Shown here one piece after another: positions 51,262 to 55,198 of a DNA stretch of 55,198 nucleotides. The stretch is from an uncultured Alphaproteobacteria bacterium. Its GTDB lineage: Bacteria > Pseudomonadota > Alphaproteobacteria > Rhodobacterales > Rhodobacteraceae. The stretch is from assembly GCA_913051655.1 (NCBI GenBank), contig CAJXHI010000019.1:1-55198 (forward strand), given 5' to 3'. The translations under genes were made by a program, and so were the position numbers. How positions within the stretch are numbered: position 1 is the stretch's first letter; every line of letters begins with the position of its first letter. The notes beneath the pieces were generated by a model. That model was not told the origin of the DNA and searched no databases. It saw only the letters and a list, made by a program, of their open reading frames with translations.

Positions 51262-51733
51262 GTCATTTTCTCTTTATTAATATCAGTCAAATAGACAAAT
51301 TGCCGAAACTTTACAAGTGATTGTATTTACACTGCTTGATCAAAGCCAACACCAGACCTGGAGGCACTTGGTACAGAGCTTAAATTTATGAACCCACGAA
51401 TAACAACAGGATTGATGATCATCTGAACAGCAACTTGAAAGGCGTTTGTACCGAGTGCTCATTGAAACGCAAGCAACAGGGTTGGATCCCAATCACCCTC
51501 TTCCATGATGTCGTGGGGTTGACCAGGTGGCTGGTGAGATATTCTGCACAACACGCCTACATGCTTTCGCAATTAAGACTTTCACCGATGTTTAAATTAG
51601 CAGACACTCACCACAGAGTGGCGTGGCCGTCTTTTTGATTGTCTTCTCGCGTTGCTCTGATGGTCAAACAAATTGACTTAGCTTTCAAGGCGCGCTTCTT
51701 TGTAAGATGTCACAAGCAAGAAAGGAGTTTGTT
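51262..51733. other. Spacer between secE and the cupin gene
   Basis: About 470 bases that should hold the divergent promoters of secE and the cupin gene; no convincing -35/-10 pair stands out. A plus frame at 51435-51638 (67 codons) has no recognisable features and no strong ribosome binding site. Confidence 0.4.
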
Positions 51734-52024
51734 ATGCGCAACCCTTGCACCGCGACGTTGTTAGTTGACGATGAAAAAACACGCGTCACACGTTTTGATT
51801 TTGCTCCAAATGAGGAAACCGGATGGCACGAGCACGGTTATGATTATGTCATCACAGCGGTGTCAAACTGTCATATGAGGCTTGAACATCCAGATGGCAG
51901 CGAAACCGAGGCACATGTACCTGCAGGCGGAGCTTACAGGCGTGCAGCGGGCATCCGCCATAACGTAATCAATGCGTCAGAACAAATGATGACTTTTATT
52001 GAGGTTGAGCTTAAAAAAGATTGA
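51734..52024 (+). CDS. Small cupin-domain protein
   Basis: 96 residues forming a single cupin barrel. Motif 1 is GWHEHGYDYVITAVSNCHMRL, with two histidines and a downstream residue for metal binding, and motif 2 is centred on PAGGAYRRAAGIRHNVIN with a further histidine. Small cupins have many functions and I cannot name a substrate. I chose the ATG at 51734 because AAAGGAG lies about eight bases upstream; a longer start at 51707 is less likely. It is on the opposite strand from secE. Confidence 0.82.
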   Translation: MRNPCTATLLVDDEKTRVTRFDFAPNEETGWHEHGYDYVITAVSNCHMRLEHPDGSETEAHVPAGGAYRRAAGIRHNVINASEQMMTFIEVELKKD

Positions 52025-52043
52025 GATGCGTTCGGAAAGAAAA

Positions 52044-52099
52044 GGGGGGGGGTGGCCTGCTACGCGACCTATTTTGTCCAACTACCGATCGAAATAGGT
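52044..52099 (+). repeat. G9 tract and inverted repeat between cupin and rhodanese genes
   Basis: A run of nine G (52044-52052) is followed by an 8-bp perfect inverted repeat (52067-52074 and 52092-52099, arms ACCTATTT/AAATAGGT) with a 17-base loop and further GC pairing outside. It could be the cupin terminator, although only GCTTTTATG follows. The homopolymer is a possible sequencing weak point. Confidence 0.45.
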
Positions 52100-52213
52100 A
52101 GGCGGGCCGCTTTTATGTAATTCCAAAGCGCAGCTTTGTATCTGGCAAGGCAAATTGGAGTGTGTTAGCAAGAAACTAACTAAAAAGCGAAAATGTCAAA
52201 ACGGGGTGATAGA

Positions 52214-52588
52214 ATGTCCAAAACTGCCAGTGAATATTTACAAGAAGCAAATCAAATCGTGCCTCGTGTCTCATCTGACGAGGCAATTGGTTATTTCGAC
52301 GATCCCGGTACGGTTTTTATCGACGTACGTGACAGCGGTGATGTGGCCAAAACCGGTAGTATTAAGGGGGCGACAAACATCAATAGGGGTTTCATCGAAT
52401 TTGCTGCTGATGCCACAACAAAATTTCATAACCCAGTACTTGAGAAATCTAAACGGATCTGTGTTATTTGCGCTGCCGGCGGTCAAGCGGCGCTTGCAGG
52501 GAAAACGCTCAAGGATATGGGCTATACAACCGTGATCAATATCGGTGGGTTTAACGATTGGAAAGCCGCCGGTGGGGAAACAGAATAA
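52214..52588 (+). CDS. Single-domain rhodanese-like sulfurtransferase
   Basis: 124 residues. The rhodanese fold is shown by TVFIDVRDSGDVAKTGSIKG, INRGFIEF, and the active-site strand and loop RICVICAAGGQAALAGKTLK, where the cysteine of CAAGG carries the persulfide. The C-terminal VINIGGFNDWKAAGG is also characteristic. Probable role in cytoplasmic sulfur transfer; acceptor unknown. I chose the ATG at 52214 with GGGGTGAT upstream; a start at 52193 would add seven residues. Confidence 0.88.
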   Translation: MSKTASEYLQEANQIVPRVSSDEAIGYFDDPGTVFIDVRDSGDVAKTGSIKGATNINRGFIEFAADATTKFHNPVLEKSKRICVICAAGGQAALAGKTLKDMGYTTVINIGGFNDWKAAGGETE

Positions 52589-52617
52589 ACGCAACATGGG
52601 GCGAGAGAATTACGTGT

Positions 52618-53471
52618 ATGGGAAGTTAACCAAATAACTTCAAACGTAACTTTGTAAAACCTTTTGTACGAAATCTGGAAGCAGAAATATAGGATATCGA
52701 TCTTAGCCAACAGATCTTTGACGTCGAATTGGCAGAAATTGAGGCTGCATTTTTGGCACACCAATTTTTGTGTTTCAAAAACCAAAAAGAAATCTCGCCT
52801 CAGGTGAATATTGCTTTGGAAAACGGTTTGGTCCACTTCACAGCCATCTCGATACACTGACGAAGTCTGCATAAGCAGACATCTTTAAATTCCATGCTAA
52901 ATGACTCTAAAAAATCGGCCAATGGGGAATTTTGGCGTCCTGATGCCTCCTGCGGAGTAGAGCCCCCAAAGAGCAAAATACTGCAGATACATGTTCTCCC
53001 AACTTGCGGCAGGGATACAATGTTTAGAAATCTGTAGTCGGCCTGTGATGCGCTTTTGAATTAAATGAATCATTTTCTTGGCGGCATAAAAATCAAATGC
53101 CTCGGAACATATTTACCGCGGGCGTCACGCAGATCGGGAAAAATGGTGCAATCGCCGTTCCATGCAATTCGTAGATCATTGTGAACACCCAACCGATTAA
53201 AGCTCGCAGGGCACTCTTTAAAAATCGTACATTTACGATCCGGATCAATTAATTGTGGGAAAAAGAAAGTAACGCTGTGATCAACATGCTGTTTGAATAC
53301 GCGAAAAACATTAAATTTCAGATCCGATTTCGCTGGTCAAGAAATGACATGGCTTTTCGGTACAAAAAAAAGGGTTTGCATGCATCGCGCCATCTGGGAA
53401 TATTGGCCGTAAGAACGCAGAGGCCACCGGTCACGATCAAAAGGGAACATCCGTTTTATGCACTAACGTGA
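52618..53471 (+). pseudogene. Broken TauD/TfdA-family dioxygenase gene
   Basis: Homology to taurine-dioxygenase-like enzymes can be followed in order across frames. The pieces are DIDLSQQIFDVELAEIEAAF and FLAHQFLCFKNQKEISPQ, then NGEFWRPDASCGVEPPKSKI and PTCGRDTMFRNL. The C-terminal pieces are LFEYAKNIKFQIRFRWSRND and TIKREHPFYALT, ending at 53471. Several frameshifts and stops separate them, and the HxD iron motif is degraded (WRPD instead of WHTD). The span of about 285 codons equals the family length, so decay is by point changes and small indels. Confidence 0.75.
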
Positions 53472-53533
53472 CCTAGGACATCGGGCCTAACTTAACGCTA
53501 AGTCAAAATATTATTTCAATCTGGATATTGTCT

Positions 53534-53609
53534 TGGCAGGGGCACCAGGGTTCGAACCCGGGACCTACGGTTTTGGAGACCGTCGCTCTACCAGCTGAGC
53601 TATACCCCT
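53534..53609 (-). tRNA. tRNA-Trp(CCA)
   Basis: A complete 76-base tRNA on the minus strand. The acceptor AGGGGTA pairs with TGCCCCT (one T-G wobble), followed by discriminator G and an encoded CCA. The D-arm is GCTCAGCTGGTAGAGC, the anticodon stem ACGGT/ACCGT encloses loop CTCCAAA giving anticodon CCA, and the T-arm is CCGGGTTCGAACCCTGG. It reads UGG. In related genomes it lies between tuf and secE, which fits the tuf remnant beside it. Confidence 0.97.
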
Positions 53610-53752
53610 ATCGGTCCCCGTCCGTATTTCTTTTCGTACGAAGGATCAAGCTTAAACATACGTAAAATAGAAAAACTTTTGTGCATCTTTTAAAAAACTC
53701 ACCGAAGATAGCTTTGGTTTTTTTACAGTCACAGACACGGTTTTACCCTTAC

Positions 53753-53881
53753 TTATTCGATAATCTTGGAGACGACGCCTGATCCGACATTGCGACCGCC
53801 TTTTTCCTTGGTCAGGATATATGCTTCGGCTTCGAATTTCGCATTTGGCGTCACAGAACCAAGCTTACAGAGAACCTGCCC
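53753..53881 (-). pseudogene. tuf: Remnant of a second tuf copy with an internal deletion
   Basis: 53753-53802 is almost identical to the last 50 bases of the intact tuf (33776-33825). From about 53806 the sequence continues with bases matching 34017-34092 of tuf. About 190 bases between are missing, and everything upstream of 53881 (the first two thirds of the gene) is gone. The deletion joins two CCTT-containing sites, suggesting loss between short direct repeats. This is the tuf copy normally found next to tRNA-Trp. Confidence 0.92.
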
Positions 53882-54382
53882 TTAAGGGTTACTTCAATCG
53901 TGCATGGCACCTGTGAAAACACTGATTTTCCAAGATTAAACAGAAGCTTCCGAATTGACCGGGGAAATAATTTTTAAGCACAAAAGTAATACGGGCTCAT
54001 CCATGATTTCCTCGGCATACATTTCAAAGGACAATAGATTTATTGCCGATGAAGTTTATATCGAAATGAAAACTACGACCGACAAATACAAATTTCGAAA
54101 CACATACGAACAAAATATTTCAATAAACTCTCGATAATAGCCCGATTTTCAGCGAAGGTGAGTTGGAAAGCTCGTAGTCGATCGTGACAATTGGCTTACC
54201 TGAAAGCGCTGGTCGGTTTTCATGGTACTAAAAACGGATATTCTATGACATTTGCGCGGCGCAGTTGAGTTCCTCCATTTTGCGAGGAATTAATTCAAAA
54301 ACTATCCCGTAAAACTGCTGATATGTAGCCAAATGACATTTCAATACGAATTGCAGATTTAACGGCTTAGAAAAGGGGATCC
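53882..54382. other. Spacer with no recognised gene
   Basis: About 500 AT-rich bases between the tuf remnant and the SHMT pseudogene. A plus frame at 53955-54137 (60 codons) is open but has no ribosome binding site or family features. Confidence 0.45.
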
Positions 54383-55198
54383 ATGAGAGAGAGTGCTTCG
54401 GCAACCAACGTAATGAACCGCGGGCCAAAGCACTTTTAGCCTCTGGCATCGGATCACGCCCCTCTTTGGGATATCGGGGAGATAAATATTAAATTGGGGC
54501 TTGAGGATATTGAAGTCATAGCTGCAGAACTTTGCGCCGAAGTTTTAACGCTAAATATACAGAAATTCACGTTCCCTCTAGCGCCATTGCCAATCTATAT
54601 GGTTTCATAGCGAGCTGTAAAGCAGCGGATACGATCATTGTGCCGCCCGCCTTTTTACGTGGACATATCACCCATTATATGAGCGGTTGTGGGGGGCTTT
54701 ATGGATTGCACATTCTTGAAGCGCTCTTGAACGGCGACCGCTATAGAATTGAAGTGGACGCACTGGAACGCCTTACACGCAGCGAAAAACTAAAACTTAT
54801 AACCATCGGTGGTAGCCTCAATCTGTTTGAGCATCCCGTAAGCGATGTCCGCCACGTTGCGGACGCGGTGGGAGCCTTCTTATGTTTGACGCTGCACATC
54901 AACGCGGCATCATTGCAGGAAAAGAGTCGACCAATCCGCTCAATGAAGGTGGTAATTTCATGACCATGAGCACCTACAAAAGCCTTGGTGGCCCAGCAGG
55001 CGGTTTAATTGTCAGTAATGATAAAGAAATTGCCAAAAGATTTAATTCTTTCGCCTGTCAAGGGATGACGGCGAATTTTGATGTCACAAAGTCTGCAGCG
55101 CTTTCTATAACAATGTTGGATAGGCGCGATTTTGGTGCAGCCTTCGCGGCAGAAATCATTGAACTTTCAAATGTACTGGTCGAAGCATTAGATAATGC
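54383..55198 (+). pseudogene. Frameshifted serine hydroxymethyltransferase-like gene, cut by the right edge
   Basis: PLP-enzyme homology runs through several frames: LASGIGSRPSLGYRGDKY; LGLEDIEVIAAELCAEV; then an open stretch at 54532-54880 with AKYTEIHVPSSAIANLYGF and LITIGGSLNLFEHPV. A final frame from about 54876 gives MFDAAHQRGIIAG and FMTMSTYKSLGGPAGGLIVS. The lysine of TYKSLGGP corresponds to the PLP Schiff-base lysine, and FDAAHQ holds the PLP-binding aspartate and histidine. At least three frameshifts (near 54490, 54540 and 54880) break it. The rest lies beyond the window. Confidence 0.72.

Noticed and set aside
1-55198. CRISPR arrays, insertion sequences, phage genes, toxin-antitoxin or defence islands
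   Set aside because: I saw no regularly spaced repeats, transposase or integrase motifs, terminal inverted repeats with target duplications, or defence-gene signatures.

Overview
The window reads as a chromosomal housekeeping segment of an alphaproteobacterium, most likely Rhodobacteraceae (Roseobacter lineage). The main reasons are: the order rpmH-rnpA-yidD-ttcA-yidC-MOSC-yihA-argB; a bztABCD glutamate/aspartate transporter followed by an ATP12-family protein, an RluA-family pseudouridine synthase and rarA upstream of the ribosomal block; a TIGR02466-type 2OG oxygenase inside the ribosomal cluster; and a remnant of a second tuf copy beside tRNA-Trp and secE. Base composition looks AT-richer than a typical roseobacter, but I did not compute it.

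Layout. (1) 1-6743: tRNA-Arg cut by the left edge, a long spacer, then plus-strand rpmH, rnpA, yidD, ttcA, yidC, a MOSC protein, yihA and argB, tightly packed. (2) 6744-8401: eroded DNA with a decayed sterol-desaturase gene. (3) 8402-16544, minus strand: bztABCD, ATP12 family, rluC-like, a crcB pseudogene and rarA, with a degQ 3' remnant overlapping the rarA start. (4) 16882-38021, minus strand: the complete str-S10-spc-alpha block from rpsL down to rplQ, including tuf, fusA, secY, adk and rpoA. It is interrupted by a 1.6-kb gap between rplO and rpmD that holds a GFA-family pseudogene, by a plus-strand 2OG oxygenase gene between rplP and rpmC, and by a terminator plus a new structured leader between rplW and rplB. 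(5) 39224-51261, minus strand: secE, nusG, rplK, rplA, rplJ, rplL, rpoB and rpoC, with a strong terminator after rpoC. The 0.9-kb rpsL-rpoC spacer holds a DMT-transporter remnant. (6) 51262-55198: two small plus-strand genes (cupin, rhodanese), a TauD-family pseudogene, tRNA-Trp, the tuf remnant and an SHMT-family pseudogene that leaves the window.

Together the intact genes build and run the expression machinery: ribosome, RNA polymerase, elongation factors, RNase P, tRNA thiolation, and Sec/YidC membrane insertion. A high-affinity amino-acid uptake system and arginine biosynthesis are added. The striking general feature is that essential genes are intact while almost every dispensable neighbour has been reduced to a readable pseudogene. 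At least nine were found by reading protein homology across frames. I see no CRISPR array, insertion sequence, prophage or defence system, and no clear new biological system. The most interesting content is the gene erosion and the predicted RNA hairpins, terminators and leaders that divide the ribosomal superoperon into separate transcripts.
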